Shown here piece by piece: positions 51,801 through 61,365 of a stretch of DNA of 64,000 nucleotides. The notes beneath the pieces were generated by a model. That model was given only the letters and a program-made list of their open reading frames with translations, did not search any database and was not told the DNA's origin. A program made the translations under genes and the position numbers. Source of the stretch: Psococerastis gibbosa (Eukaryota > Arthropoda > Insecta > Psocodea > Psocidae); the NCBI GenBank assembly GCA_963971405.1, contig OZ020485.1:51147469-51211468 (forward strand). Direction: 5' to 3'. Each line of letters begins with the position of its first letter. The first letter of the stretch is position 1.

Positions 51801-54800
51801 TTGCAGCCGGTAGCGTTGTGGGTTGACATCGAGGAAGTGTGCCAGCTTGCCAACTGCCGAAATTCATGCGGAAACAATTACAATTATGTCTGAAAAATGA
51901 ATGAGGTCGTTGGTAGGGCATCGTTTAATAGGCCCCTGAATGGGCCTATAATAATCAGCAATAATAATCATTAATAATCCCGTGGCATAATGTTGAATGT
52001 TCGGTTGCAGGGGCGTTCGGGGAAGTAGTAGTGATCGACCAGGGCGAGGTACAGAGCTACATCGTTGACCCCAACTTCGACAAGTACCTGCCCATGATCC
52101 CGTCCGAGGTGAACCAGATCAACTTCACATGGATGTCCGGCAAGAAGAAGTACTACTACAATTTCGACATCCTGAGCTCGCTCGATGAAAGTATTCTCGA
52201 CCCGCCCAAGATATCTATTAAGACCAAAGGGAAGATACCTAACAAGTCAAAGGGTGGGTCATTTTATGTTTCTTTTTTTTTTGTTCTACTTTGTGGTACG
52301 TAACGTATGCACTCCTGCAGAGTAGTATTATACTAAATCAGTTCCTCAAGACGGACCCAGGATCTTACGGGACTTTACCCCTGTTTTAGTATATTCACTT
52401 CGCTTTGGTCTTTGTACAGCGTGGCCTCAAACAGTTGTCAACTTGAAGCAGACCAGCAAATGCAGGAATGCCCTCTAAGTAGCCTATGACTATCCCCAAC
52501 TGGCAACTGTATAGGTTTTCTTATGGTAGGCGGAATCCGAAATCTAAACACAGTGCTTACTTCCTTTTCTTATGCATGGTGAAAGACTAGCAGGCCTATA
52601 ATATAATTGGGTCCCATTTAGGAAAACCGGCAGTTGGAAATGTCTTGGTAACCGTTCCTACAGTGTTAAAAGAAAACTAAATTAAAATTCAGTTTGATTT
52701 TATTGCAGAATGTGCTTAAATAAATAAATAAATAAATAATGACTTTAATATAGCTGAGACCACCCTAGCGGAGTTAGGGCCATAAGGCCCTCTCTTACAC
52801 TCAACTAGGGGTCAGCACCGAAAACAGTATACATTTGCAGTACAAGGTTACAATAATTCAAAAAATTCCCTAAGACTAAAACACTCACTCACTCACACAC
52901 ACAAGCATGGGGCGGTTATGATACAAGCGGAGGGGAAAATCCTTATAAGTGTAAAAATCCGATCATGAAATATCAATCGTACAAGTTGTGTGATACATTT
53001 ACGAATGGCCCAATTATTGAATTTGATTTTTAAAAAAACGATTGGTGTGGCCGTTGAAGTAGGTACTGTGGCCAATTGGTGCTATGGGCAGGACCATTTC
53101 TGCGATATTTCCCCAAAAAATCGACTTTGTACAAAGTAGTGCAGTGTGGGCTATTACGATTTGCTCTAAAGTAGGTTAACATCCATTCCAAAATCCAAAG
53201 TGATGGTTAAAATTAGACAACGATCCATAACTTGATACAAGCAGTTTGTAAGTTTGCATTTGGAAACATTTACTAAGCCATTGCCAACGATGCTATGGTG
53301 GGATGAGTTGTTAGTCTATCTAACTCGGCGATATACTGTACAGTATGGAATTTGGTCAGTTTTCAGTGTAAGTCTGCCATGCTCGGGGAACCGGTCCGGA
53401 ATAGCACATTTCGAGGTCGGACTGCTCATAGAGACCAAGAAGGGAAAGCCACTCAGTGGCACGCCTATCAGACTTAAGCTGCGGAAGGAATGCCTCCCAA
53501 AAGGTAATTTTAATTAATATCTAATGAATTTAATAACCTTGGCTCCCTTACTCCATTTTTAGTTTTAGGCTGCCAGACATGTTGCTAATAACTACATCCC
53601 TAATAGAGCAGTTGGAGTACTTAGTGCTGGTGAGTTCGGCCCTGACTGAGCCGGAGTGATGCGTGGGCGAGATGTGAGATGTCAATAGGGTGACGTCATA
53701 ACACACCAGCATGTCTGGCAACTCACAACCGCTATTAAAACTCCCACCTATGGGCACTCACTTAATAGTCAATACTATAATAAAGGCCAAGCAAACGTGT
53801 TGGGCTCATACTGCTTTAGGCGGGGTTTCCACATACGTCAATGGTAAATGTGGTATTGACGTTTTAGCAGACATTAAAGACATACTAAAAATGTCTGCTA
53901 CCACGTCAAAACCATATTTACCATTGACCATTGATGTATGTGGAAACCCCGCCTATGGCAGTCACTTAACACTCAATACTATAATGAAGGGCAAGCAAAC
54001 GCGTTGGGTTCATACTCATACTGCTTTAGGCGGGGTTTCCACATACGTCAATGGTAAATGTGGTATTGACGTTTTAGCAGAAATTAAAGACATACTAAAA
54101 ATGTCTGCTACCACGTCAAAACCATATTTACCATTTTACCATTGACCATTGACGTAAGTGGAAACCCCGCCTATGGCAGTCACACCCATGACATCTTATA
54201 GACAGAAGAAAGCGCGTTTACCCCATGGGTAACTTACACCTAGCATGCCTTGTGTGATCTGTCAAAGTTTATCTTACATGTATCAGTATGATAAACATTT
54301 TGACACCAGGTTCATATTGGCTGAAGTGTATTGTTATCCGTTGCAGCAAATTGCTTGTGGACTGACCTAAATAGTAGGCCTAATAAAAAAATTACTGTCT
54401 TCCCGTACCGCTGGAGCGTAGAGGTTCTGACAGTTGTAACAACACTCAATCTTGAGAAACCCCCAGTATTCATAAATGGACTAACCTATACATTTCTAAC
54501 CATGCAAAGCCTTTACTAACAGTATAACGTGTTGTATCACATATGGTAGCCTACTGTAGATACAGGCATACAGCATGATTCCATGCGGTTTTATTTAAGA
54601 AATGACGCAGTTGTCAGAGTACTTTATTCTTAGAAGCCTGGCATGCTAACCGACGCATGTATTGGGAGACAGCCGGAGGGGAAGCATCTTACGGATGTAA
54701 ACAAATCAAATTTTACTAGAAATATCGATCGTAGCGCCATAAATAAGAAGTAGAATTTCTGTACATTTTGATGTGCATTATGTGGCAGGCCCACTGCGGT

Positions 54801-55347
54801 CGAACCAGTTGCAATACTGTTGTCAACTGTATGTGAAAATTTGTTCTACTTTATGATGGCTCTACGATGGATAATTACCTTTAGCTAGTCTAATTTATAC
54901 GCTTGTCAGTAGAGTGTGGCTGTAAGGGCGGCCCCAACCATCTTGCCAACGATCATATCCGATGGATTGCCATGCTTGAGGATAGGCAAAACGTGACCAC
55001 AGATAAATTGGCTGGGGAGTTGGTGGGAGTCGCACGATAAGTAGTGTAGTGTCAAAAGTTATTATGGTGAACCCCTTCCTTTGACGAGGGCCTGTATTAA
55101 CGGATTAACCCAGTAGTGCACACGCTTGCAGGTGTTTTCTCCACAGGCCCGGACCCCGAGTGCGACAGGAGCTGCGCGAACGGGGGCCGCTGCAACCGTG
55201 AGCGCGTCTGCGTCTGTGCCGAGGGCTACATGGGCCAGTACTGCACCAATGCGCTCTGCTTCCCGCGCTGTCTCAACGGCGGCAACTGCACCGCCCCCGG
55301 GGTCTGCAGCTGCCCCCCCGGCTTCCAGGGCCGCCACTGCGAGGGAG
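42686..55347 (+). CDS. shf: Shifted/WIF1-type secreted protein, partial gene span
   Basis: Secreted WIF-domain protein. In vertebrates WIF1 binds Wnts; in Drosophila Shifted promotes Hedgehog spread through the extracellular matrix. Four exons join in phase 1 throughout: 42,686-42,800, 52,011-52,253, 53,360-53,503 and 55,147-55,347. They encode a signal peptide (MGTILVLLVACVIPTLG), a WIF domain (LHLWIDEHQVKTF ... INFTWMSGKKKYYYNFDIL ... LPCSGNRSGIAHFEVGLLI ... KECLP), then two EGF repeats (CANGGRC, CLNGGNC, CSCPPGFQGRHC). Family members have five EGF repeats, so later exons are missing and no stop was found. The gene may continue beyond the window. Choice between shf and WIF1 naming rests on arthropod context. 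Confidence 0.88.
42948..43446. repeat. 500-bp inverted-repeat element (MITE)
   Basis: Left end GGGGTCTTCACAGTGTTCG then TGTTATCGAGTTAT; the right end is the exact inverse (ATAACTCGATAACACG...AACACTGTGAAGACCCC). TA or TTA dinucleotides adjoin both ends. The interior has no coding. Confidence 0.75.
43446..43562 (+). repeat. Dispersed repeat family F (copy 3)
   Basis: TGTGTCAATGGAAAGCATGTC, TCTGCTTGTTCATTGGC, CTTGTAGCCGTGTGGGTTGAC, GAGCAGCCAAAATT and GGAAGCAATACG. One of the better copies; it starts directly at the right end of the preceding MITE. Confidence 0.55.
43918..44740 (-). repeat. Family A element, full length, minus orientation
   Basis: Begins TTGCTTTCCAATTTAGACGTAGTATAAGGAAAGC and ends GATAAATTGGAAAGCATGTTCGAGTAAACTCGGACCGGTTCTT. 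The inverted GCTTTCCAATTTA / TAAATTGGAAAGC motifs at the two ends are seen best here. Internal landmarks match the copies at 18.0 and 19.0 kb. A TCTG tetranucleotide run corresponds to the CAGA run of the other copies. Confidence 0.8.
45322..45595 (-). repeat. Family A element, partial
   Basis: GCTTTCATATTTATGCCTAG, GGAAAGCTTTCTGATTGTGG, GCAAGCTACTCGGTGGATTT and TTTTGGGCTAGCCC, then CAAAAACGACTCGAACGC: the 3' half of family A on the minus strand, with an internal deletion. Confidence 0.65.
45800..46240 (-). mobile_element. LINE fragment between endonuclease and RT (CR1-like)
   Basis: The minus strand encodes NKFRNEWATPSLIEKSKRKSY, then LYKQHGKFPFN, KVAKTEYNQAKTSRQFWK and ITNHIL. This is typical of the linker region W.TP.L..SI..K..LYK...NP that precedes the RT domain in CR1-type LINEs. 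No RT core follows. Confidence 0.6.
47480..50591 (-). mobile_element. Nearly complete RTE-group LINE
   Basis: Minus-strand coding of about 1,030 codons. An APE endonuclease (RLATWNVKTLLQNSKIENLK, ADIVGISEMRW, RAQIDYIMVRERYK) spans 50,591-49,660. A reverse transcriptase (DDQFGFRKGKGTRDA, IAFVDLEKAFDKV, RQGVRQGCSASPPLF, LRYADDIAML near 48,250) and a C-terminal region (WCYRKILKITWTDR, GHTLRHDG, AAVGRPRNEYLDQL) end at 47,480. It is broken by one in-frame stop between endonuclease and RT (around 49,659) and two frame changes (near 48,340 and 47,870). Otherwise it is intact, so it is a fairly recent insertion. It is antisense within shifted intron 1. Target duplications were not found. Confidence 0.88.
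51752..51890 (+). repeat. Dispersed repeat family F (copy 4)
   Basis: CCAGATTGTCGCTTGCAGCCGG, GTGGGTTGACATCGAGG, GTGCCAGCTTGCCAACTGCC and ATTCATGCGGAAACAATTA: the right half and centre of the family. Confidence 0.5.
52011..52253 (+). CDS. shf: shifted exon 2: central WIF domain
   Basis: Acceptor CGGTTGCAG ends at 52010 and donor AAGG|GTGGGT starts at 52254; phase 1 at both ends. It encodes GEVVVIDQGEVQSYI, YLPMIPSEVNQINFTWMSGKK and YYYNFDILSSLDESILDPPKI. The INFTW and YxFxxLxSLD blocks match WIF1 (MNFTWQAAG, YEFLSLRSLD). Confidence 0.88.
52254..53359. other. shifted intron 2, with SINE fragment
   Basis: An AATA repeat near 52,720 precedes a SINE-body fragment on the minus strand (52,751-52,810: CCCTAGCGGAGTTAGGGCC, GGCCCTCTCTTACACTCAAC). 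Nothing else is recognised. Confidence 0.5.
53360..53503 (+). CDS. shf: shifted exon 3: end of WIF domain
   Basis: Acceptor TTTGGTCAG ends at 53359 and donor AAAAG|GTAATT starts at 53504; phase 1 at both ends. It encodes FSVSLPCSGNRSGIAHFEV, GLLIETKKGKPLSGTP and LRKECLPK, matching WIF1 VGFPCLGKQDGVAAFEVDV...FKTCQ with both WIF cysteines. A second AG six bases further in (TTTTCAG) would put an in-frame stop in the exon and is rejected. Confidence 0.87.
53745..54180. repeat. Tandem duplication carrying two family B MITEs
   Basis: Two direct units of about 210 bp. Each has ACTCACTTAA/GTCACTTAA, CAATACTATAAT, GGCAAGCAAACG and CATACTGCTTTA followed by a palindromic MITE (53,819-53,953 and 54,029-54,171). 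Both MITEs are bounded by TA and end GGCGGGGTTTCCACATACG; their cores carry GACGTTTTAGCAGA and TGTCTGCTACCACGTCAAAA. Because the flanks are duplicated too, this is a segmental duplication, not two insertions. Confidence 0.8.
54181..55131. other. shifted intron 3, nothing further recognised
   Basis: No repeat family or coding similarity identified. Two candidate acceptors close it, GCTTGCAG (55,131) and TCTCCACAG (55,146). Confidence 0.5.
55147..55347 (+). CDS. shf: shifted exon 4: first two EGF repeats
   Basis: Encodes PDPECDRSCANGGRC, RERVCVCAEGYMGQYC, ALCFPRCLNGGNC and APGVCSCPPGFQGRHCEG: two EGF repeats with all 12 cysteines, matching WIF1 (CPGGCRNGGFC...CTPRCMNGGLC). Donor GGAG|GTACGT starts at 55,348, phase 1. 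Acceptor CCACAG at 55,146 is preferred. GCAG at 55,131 is also in frame and would add GVFST-like residues, so the start is ambiguous by 15 bases. Confidence 0.88.
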
Positions 55348-55522
55348 GTACGTGCTCAACTGCCCACCGCGGAAAGCTCGGTGGCTATACAGTTATATAT
55401 AAGAGAGTTGGGACACTCGCTCGCGCCAAAATATGTCTTTTTTAATTTTAGGTGCCGCCTGCCAAGCCGTTTTCAGTGACTGGCAGGTGGCAGGTGGCGC
55501 TAGAAATATAAGAGCCGTGCAT

Positions 55523-56225
55523 ACTTTCCTATTTATCAATTTATAATTTTGTATAGGTACCGAGATAGATAATATGAGTAGTAGCACAGTAAATAATTTT
55601 CCTATGGTTAAATTTCGGTTGCATCGACTTACCCCATCCCAAAGCACTGAATAGATCATGGTCTAGAACGGGCAGACCAATATATTACAACAAAGTAATA
55701 ATGGCAGGTAATGCAATGTAAGGGAGCATGAATTTTCCATAATTCCTTCAAAAAACAACTCTGTTTAACGCCCAAAACATACCTGAAGTTAGGTAGAAAG
55801 CAGAGTATGGTTCCACAGAAAAATTAATTAGTCATTTTTCATGAAAATCGAGTCTTTTATTTTTTTGCACCCAAAACCGAACTGTCAAGGGGCAAGCGAC
55901 CAATTAGGTTTTGTTCACATTAATAACGATTATACTAGGCCTATATGAGAATTTAAAAAAATTGTTGGAGCCGTTTTTTAGATTTTTTTTTAGTGTTTGG
56001 ATGGTAAAACCCCCTGAAATTGAGTTAGCCCCAAGTAGAAAAAATGTCCCCGAGATATGATTTTTCTGAACCTACATGCCAAATTTGTTAAAAATTCAAT
56101 TTTTCCTCACGAATCCAGGAACCGACATTTCGAACCCTCATAACGTGTAAATCCACTGAAATCTCGAAATCGACAATTTTGACCTTCACAAATCATTCCT
56201 TATACTATGTATTAATAGGAAAGCA
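55523..56225 (+). repeat. Family A element (diverged subfamily), near full length
   Basis: Starts ACTTTCCTATTTATCAATTT and ends ACTATGTATTAATAGGAAAG, so the inverted ends here are CTTTCCTATTTAT/TAATAGGAAAG, in parallel with the TTGG-type ends of the main subfamily. Internal landmarks: CCCATCCCAAAGCACTGAAT, AGGGGCAAGCGACC and ATTTCGAACCCTC. Confidence 0.75.
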
Positions 56226-56304
56226 AAAATATTAAGGATAGTCTTGTTGGGTTTCTACGCTCCATCGTAACCCCTTAATATTATCGTATGTTATCAAATA
56301 ACAA

Positions 56305-56334
<30 letters not shown>

Positions 56335-56340
<6 letters not shown>

Positions 56341-56510
56341 AAAAAATAATAAAAGACTCAATTTTCATGAAAAATACTTTTTCTGCGGAATCTTTCTATC
56401 GATACTTCCTTACTTGAGGTATGTTCTAGGTGTTAAATAGAACAACAAAACCGAACAGGCTGTTGTCCTATATGCAAAGAATAAAAAAAATGTTTTTTCA
56501 ATAAATTATG
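56335..56510 (-). repeat. Family A element, central fragment
   Basis: Follows a 28-base T run (about 56,307-56,336). TTTCATGAAAAATACTTTTTC, GCGGAATCTTTCTATCGAT, GGTATGTTCTAGGTGTTAAA and CAACAAAACCGAACAGGC mark the minus strand of family A. Confidence 0.6.
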
Positions 56511-56786
56511 GATAATTCATGCCCATTGATATACATGGGTTTCTACCACGGCACCTAGCCCATGCTGAACAAATGTCTACACTTTTGGTCACGTGACAAA
56601 AAGGGTTATTATGGCAAGAATGGTTGACTCCATTGCGTTCAATGCGATTTAGACGTATTTCATTGCCTGTTACTTTTCACTAGTAAGTGTTCCCATGGTT
56701 TGGTCATTAGTTGAGGCAACATTTATGGGTTTAATTAAGTTTTCTTAATCGTTCTGTTAAACAAATTGCACACTTTCAATTGTCCT

Positions 56787-57082
56787 CAAGGCCGTAGCCG
56801 AGGGGGGGTTCATGGGGGTCCAACCCCCCGAAACAGGGACGGATCCTCGGACTTTTGAAGGAAATTAAGAGACATTATTACACAAGTAAGGGAAACACGA
56901 TATTTTTTAGGCCACCCCCCCCCCCCGAAAACTTTTTCTGAAACCGTCCCTGCCCCGAAATGAAATGGCTTTATACTAGATAGAATCGGATTTTGGGAGG
57001 AAACATAAAAACCACTATGTAATACCCAATAAAATTTTAAACCCCCCCCCCCTGCCCGAAAAAAATCCTGGCTACGGCCTTG
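56787..57082. repeat. hAT-like MITE (family D) carrying another MITE
   Basis: Inverted ends CAAGGCCGTAGCCGAGG and, reversed, CAAGGCCGTAGCCAGG, with the perfect 8-bp duplication ATTGTCCT at 56,779-56,786 and 57,083-57,090. GAAATGAAATGGCTT, AGATAGAATCGGATTTTG and ACCACTATGTAATACCCAAT are shared with the copy at 8.6 kb. Confidence 0.85.
56834..56951. repeat. Second hAT-like MITE nested in the family D element
   Basis: Inverted ends CAGGGACGG and, reversed, CAGGGACGG, flanked by the perfect 8-bp duplication CCCCGAAA at 56,826-56,833 and 56,952-56,959. The uninterrupted family D copy at 8.6 kb lacks it, which fixes the order of insertion. Confidence 0.85.
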
Positions 57083-57090
57083 ATTGTCCT

Positions 57091-59553
57091 GTATAATTTT
57101 GATACTGATTATTATTATTATTGTTTCTACCTCATGGCATTTTTTAGGAAGCTGAAAATTCCTGCAGCCTAAGTAGGCCTAGTCCTGCAGAACCTAAGTT
57201 TTGATAGTGAATGAAAATAGCGAAACACTAAAAGGCAAATTTACAGAGGAAAAAAGTGTTTTTATTTCCCATTTGGGCGAATTTCGTGGCTTTCTTGCAA
57301 ATCGCACGTACTGCAAAATATATAGAAATTATTAGGCTTCTTGATATTGACATCCCTAAATCAATAGCATTGGCCTACTGCACTGCAATATTTTTTCATC
57401 GATGATAGCACACAGAATATTCACATCGTGTAAGCATAATAAGTAGGCTATGAGATTTAAAAATTCGAATGCAGGTGTGAGTGGATCAGGGACCGATTCA
57501 GCCCATGGGGGGGGGGGGGGGTAGCTGTGGGTCAAAATACAAAATAGGAAAAACCTATGTAGTATCGATTAAATCAGAGCGTTATACAAATTAACATATT
57601 GTTGTTGTTTCTAACGCCTGCTTTCAGCATTTCTGCTTTAAGCAACCCTGTCAGCCTGGCGGGGGGAGTGAGTCTGTTTGTTAACTTGAGGCACCCTAAG
57701 GGCAGACTCTTTCACCTCGGGGAAAGGGGAGTTGACTAACAGGGTGGACCTCCTGGTTATAGTGGATTCCGAACCACTTGGGGAACATGGTAAAGTCACA
57801 CAATTAAATCGGAGGTGACCAGGACTCGACTTATACTGCCTGAGCGAGTTATCATGTCCCACCAGGTTCCCCTGCCAACGCTGTGCACACTACCAAGTTG
57901 CCGCAGTTTGAAAAATGCTCTGCTCTAATGGAATCAACATGGTAAGGCCGTTGGCACAAACAAATTAACATATAAAAATAGACTTACTGAAAAAAAATTG
58001 GGGTTGTGGGGTAGCCACCCCCTGTCTCCGTCCATGGGGTGTATCCAGGGGGGTAGGTAGCTGCCTCCCTGTATCCGTCCATGGGGTCTAGCCAGAGTGA
58101 CTACTTATTCTTATTATATTCTGCTTATTCTAGTTGAAATTTAGTCAAGGACAGATGAAGGGGGGAGCGGCCCCCAAAATCTTATAAACTAGCCTGTTGT
58201 AAGTTGCCTATCTTATTACGTTACAATGTAATGGATACTACATATGTTTATTCTATTTTGAGCGAAATTATTATTCTGCCATAATATCCAAGATATCAGG
58301 TTCTGTCCGTTGCCGACAGCCCTAGCGCTCCTGGTGTATAAATATATAGTTCAGTGTTGATGCCCCAATACATAGCGTACCATACTCTGCCTCTATTACA
58401 GTGTTGTATCGTATTACAGTATATTATTATATGCCCATTCTTTACTATGCAATCGTCTTATCGATCAATCCAGTGCTTTGGGCTAGGGAAATTCGAAATG
58501 TTAGCCTTGACTGAAATGTAACCCTAGGACAATTATTTATCAAGGAACTATTGCAGTACCTATCATAATTGATAAATAGGAAAGTATGTACGGGTTTACT
58601 CGTATCGGTTCTTTAAATTTAAAGCTTGAGGCCACTTTAGTGGCATATGCGCCAGGGCTAATTAAGATAATGCGATAACTGTGAAGTGAGGGGGTTGTGT
58701 GCCGAAAGTGAGATGACATTGTTAGTGTCACCTCCCAGGATTAATGTGAGTGCTAGGTCGGGCAACGTGTCAGTATGCAAGCACATTGTTTGCATTGGGG
58801 TAGGTCTTTGCTCATTAGGTATGAGTCAGATAAATTAGTGTCCGTCCTTCCACCCCACTACACAACATGTCGAGAAATGGACAGAAACGAGAATCGTCCT
58901 AATTGTTATAATATCATAACAGACGATATTAAATTTACGAAAGATCCAATCTCAACAAGTTCCATTGTAGTACCATGGCCTACCACAATGCTATACCCCC
59001 AAAAAATTTTAAATGAATATAATTCGGTTCTATAAAGGTGTAATTTCTTTTTCATTAAAATAGTTGTAAACTGGAGGAGTGTTGGCTTTCGTTATCGGCG
59101 AGATAAGACAGTTACCTTGGCTAATTCATCGATAATCCACATTCAATCACTTCCAAGGTTGTACTAAGCCTTTTCCATAGGAGGCACATTCGAATCCTTG
59201 TCTGAAATATTTTGTATGCCCGCTGGTGTACCCACGTATTGGTGCTGTGAGGGTGTGAGGTGCGGATGCCATAATTCAATATGGTTCCTTTTACTATCTA
59301 AAGCAGGTCACCTGTCGCGTTTAACTTCCTTACTTTCATGCCGAAAAGTCACATACGTCATAATTTGAAGATAACGGACTCACCATTTTTTTTCATCGCG
59401 TGAGAGCTAATTAATTAAGTCCTGGTTCCAGGGCTCCCTACATTGGCAAAATTGTTCTTTGAAGACCTCATAAAATGTATATACTAGTATAAACTGTGAT
59501 AATACGCAATATGTTTGGCAATTTAACTATAGATATGTAAGACTGGGCTCTTT
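57091..59553. other. No gene recognised; repeat fragments
   Basis: Holds a possible hAT-like end (CAGGGACCGATTCAGCCC near 57,489, followed by a G run), a family C block (57,630-57,960; GGAGGTGACCAGG, CTGTGCACACTACCAAGTTG) and a minus-strand family A fragment (58,435-58,615; CGATCAATCCAGTGC, TTGATAAATAGGAAAGTATG, GGGTTTACTCG). Searched for further shifted EGF exons; none was found. Confidence 0.45.
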
Positions 59554-59566
59554 TTATTCGCCCAAT

Positions 59567-60785
59567 ACTTACTTTTACTTTTACTACGCCTTTTCCTCAT
59601 GGAGGGTCGGCGGCACGGCAGCGTCGTTTCCACATGGTCCTGTCCTTCTTCAGTTGAGAGCCCCAATCTTTTCATGTCTTCGGCGATCTTTCTATCCAGT
59701 GTTTGTTTCGGCCTCCCTGGTAGTCTTCTTCCTGGCATCTCCAGTTCCATTACTCTTCTGTCTAGGTGGTCTTCGTCTCTACGTAGTAAGTATCCCCACC
59801 AGTTCAGCCTCTTTTCCCTCAGTTTTTCTTGCACGCAACACGTTCTCATCTCCTGCCTTATGTTCTCGTTTCTGCGTCGGTCTTTCAATGTTACACCGCA
59901 GGATTTTCTGAGCATTCGCATTTCTGCTGCGTGCATCATGTCTTCTTCGCGTTTTCGCACGGCCCAGGACTCAGACCCATACACCATGCAGGGACGCACC
60001 ACTTGCTTGTATATGCGTCCTTTTAGCTTCTTTGGCATTTTTCGGTCTGTTAAAATCCCGGACATGTCTCGAAACTTCGCCCAGCCAGATTTTATTCGAT
60101 TTCTTACATCTTCTTTGCAACCGCCGTTTTGTTCTATCACACTTCCCAAGTATTTAAATTTGTCTGCTTTATTTAGGGGTTGGTGTCCAATACTAATGGA
60201 ACCTGGTTCTTGTTGTACACATTCCATGTACTCCGTTTTAGCACGATTCACTTTCAGTCCCTCTCTTTCTAGTGCTTCAACCCATTTCGCTAGCTCTTCT
60301 TCAGCCTCATTTCGGTTTTGTGCTATTATGACAATGTCATCTGCAAATAGGAGGCTGGTGGGTGCTTCACCCTGGATGTCACGGGTCAGCGTGTCCATAA
60401 TTATGACGAATATGAAGGGGCTAAGTGCTGATCCTTGGTGTAGGCCATACTTTACCGTAAAGCTGTCACTGAGGCCCGCCGCACTTCTCACTTTCGTGGT
60501 GCAATTTTCATACATGTCCTGGACAGTGCGGATGTAGTCCTCTACGACTCCTCGCTTGCGAAGGCATTCCCATATAAGTTCTCTTGGTATTCTGTCGTAT
60601 GCCTTTTCTAGGTCGATGAAGGTAAAATGCAGTGGGGTTTGGAATTCTCTATACTTTTCAAGCATTGTTCTTACTATGTAGATACCGTCTGAGGTGCCGC
60701 GGCCTTTCATAAACCCGAGCTGATTTTCAGTTATATCGCCCTCCAGTTGGGTTCTCAGCCTAGTTTCGATAAGCCGTTCGTACCA
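59567..60785 (-). mobile_element. 5'-truncated RTE-like LINE with 13-bp target duplication
   Basis: The minus strand is open for about 395 codons: ENQLGFMKGRGTSDGIY, TFIDLEKAYDRIPR, GLHQGSALSPFIF, LLFADDIVIIAQN (the FADD catalytic motif), DKFKYLGSVIEQNGG, RLNWWGYLLRRDEDHLDRR and GRRLPGRPKQTLD. It begins inside the RT domain, so endonuclease is missing. The perfect duplication TTATTCGCCCAAT at 59,554-59,566 and 60,786-60,798 brackets it, and the 3' tail is a TAAGTAAAAGT-type repeat. The frame runs past the tail into host DNA. No internal stop indicates a recent copy. Confidence 0.88.
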
Positions 60786-60863
60786 TTATTCGCCCAATGT
60801 GAACATAAAAACAATTTTCTCTTTTACTTTCCATTTATATAGCTAACCTATAAAATTCCTTGA

Positions 60864-61119
60864 GGCGCTTATTCCACCGACGTCAATAGTCGAAATAATG
60901 CTTATATTGACGTGGTAGCAGACATTAGGCGCTTATTCCACCAACGCCAATAGTGATAGTAAATGTAGACTGTCTTTAATGTCTGCTACCACGTCAATAC
61001 TACATTTACTATAACTATTGACGTTGGTGGAATAAGCGCTTTAAAGACAGTGTAAAAATGTCTGCTACCACGTCAATATCAGCATTGTTTTGACTATTGA
61101 CGTCGGTGGAATAAGCGCC
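60864..61119. repeat. Palindromic MITE, family B, interrupted by another
   Basis: Outer element with ends GGCGCTTATTCCACCGACGTC and their inverse ...GACGTCGGTGGAATAAGCGCC. Inside are TTGACGTGGTAGCAGACATT and AAATGTCTGCTACCACGTCAA. A right-hand TA is present at 61,120-61,121; the left one appears mutated. A 114-bp relative sits at its centre. Confidence 0.85.
60928..61041. repeat. Family B MITE nested inside the previous one
   Basis: Complete 114-bp copy with ends GGCGCTTATTCCACCAACG and, reversed, AAGCGCTTATTCCACCAACG, flanked by TA at 60,926-60,927 and 61,042-61,043. Deleting it together with one TA rejoins the outer element as ...GCAGACATTAAAGACAGTG..., as seen in other copies. Confidence 0.85.
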
Positions 61120-61359
61120 TAAAGCAACTGCTGGAGTGCGTCGTCTGCTTCTATTCAGACTTTATATTTTACAATAGTTTGTATTGTAAAAGAAATTGTA
61201 TTGTGTAATGTGTATTGTCTTCAAAGCGCGATCTTTCTAATATAGGGATCGAGAAATTAATTAACCAAGTCTCATGCGTTGTTATTTTTCAAAAATTTGG
61301 AAAGATCACCTTTAAGAACTTTCTGAATTTGCTTGCAGTGAAACGTTGCAGGTCAATTA

Positions 61360-61365
61360 TTTATT
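61360..61365 (-). terminator. Polyadenylation signal for MRPL46
   Basis: AATAAA on the minus strand about 125 bases downstream of the MRPL46 stop codon. It is the first such hexamer after the stop on that strand. Confidence 0.5.

Larger units (their letters stand above)
42801..52010. other. shifted intron 1 (9.2 kb), filled with mobile elements
   Basis: From GTAAAT to the acceptor TCGGTTGCAG. It contains a 500-bp inverted-repeat element, a family F block, a full-length family A copy, LINE fragments and an almost complete LINE, listed separately. Stretches not covered (about 44,750-45,320; 46,245-47,470; 50,600-51,750) show no gene. A GTCT tetranucleotide run lies at about 50,768-50,790. Confidence 0.6.

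Noticed and set aside
53366-53503. Alternative acceptor TTTTCAG for shifted exon 3
   Set aside because: Using this second AG puts an in-frame TAA at the start of the exon; the upstream AG at 53,358-53,359 keeps the WIF frame.
57489-58090. Another hAT-like MITE starting CAGGGACCGATTCAGCCC
   Set aside because: No matching right end or 8-bp duplication of the left flank could be found.
59599-60537. 312-codon plus-strand open frame
   Set aside because: Antisense shadow of the minus-strand LINE reverse transcriptase, which has clear catalytic motifs.
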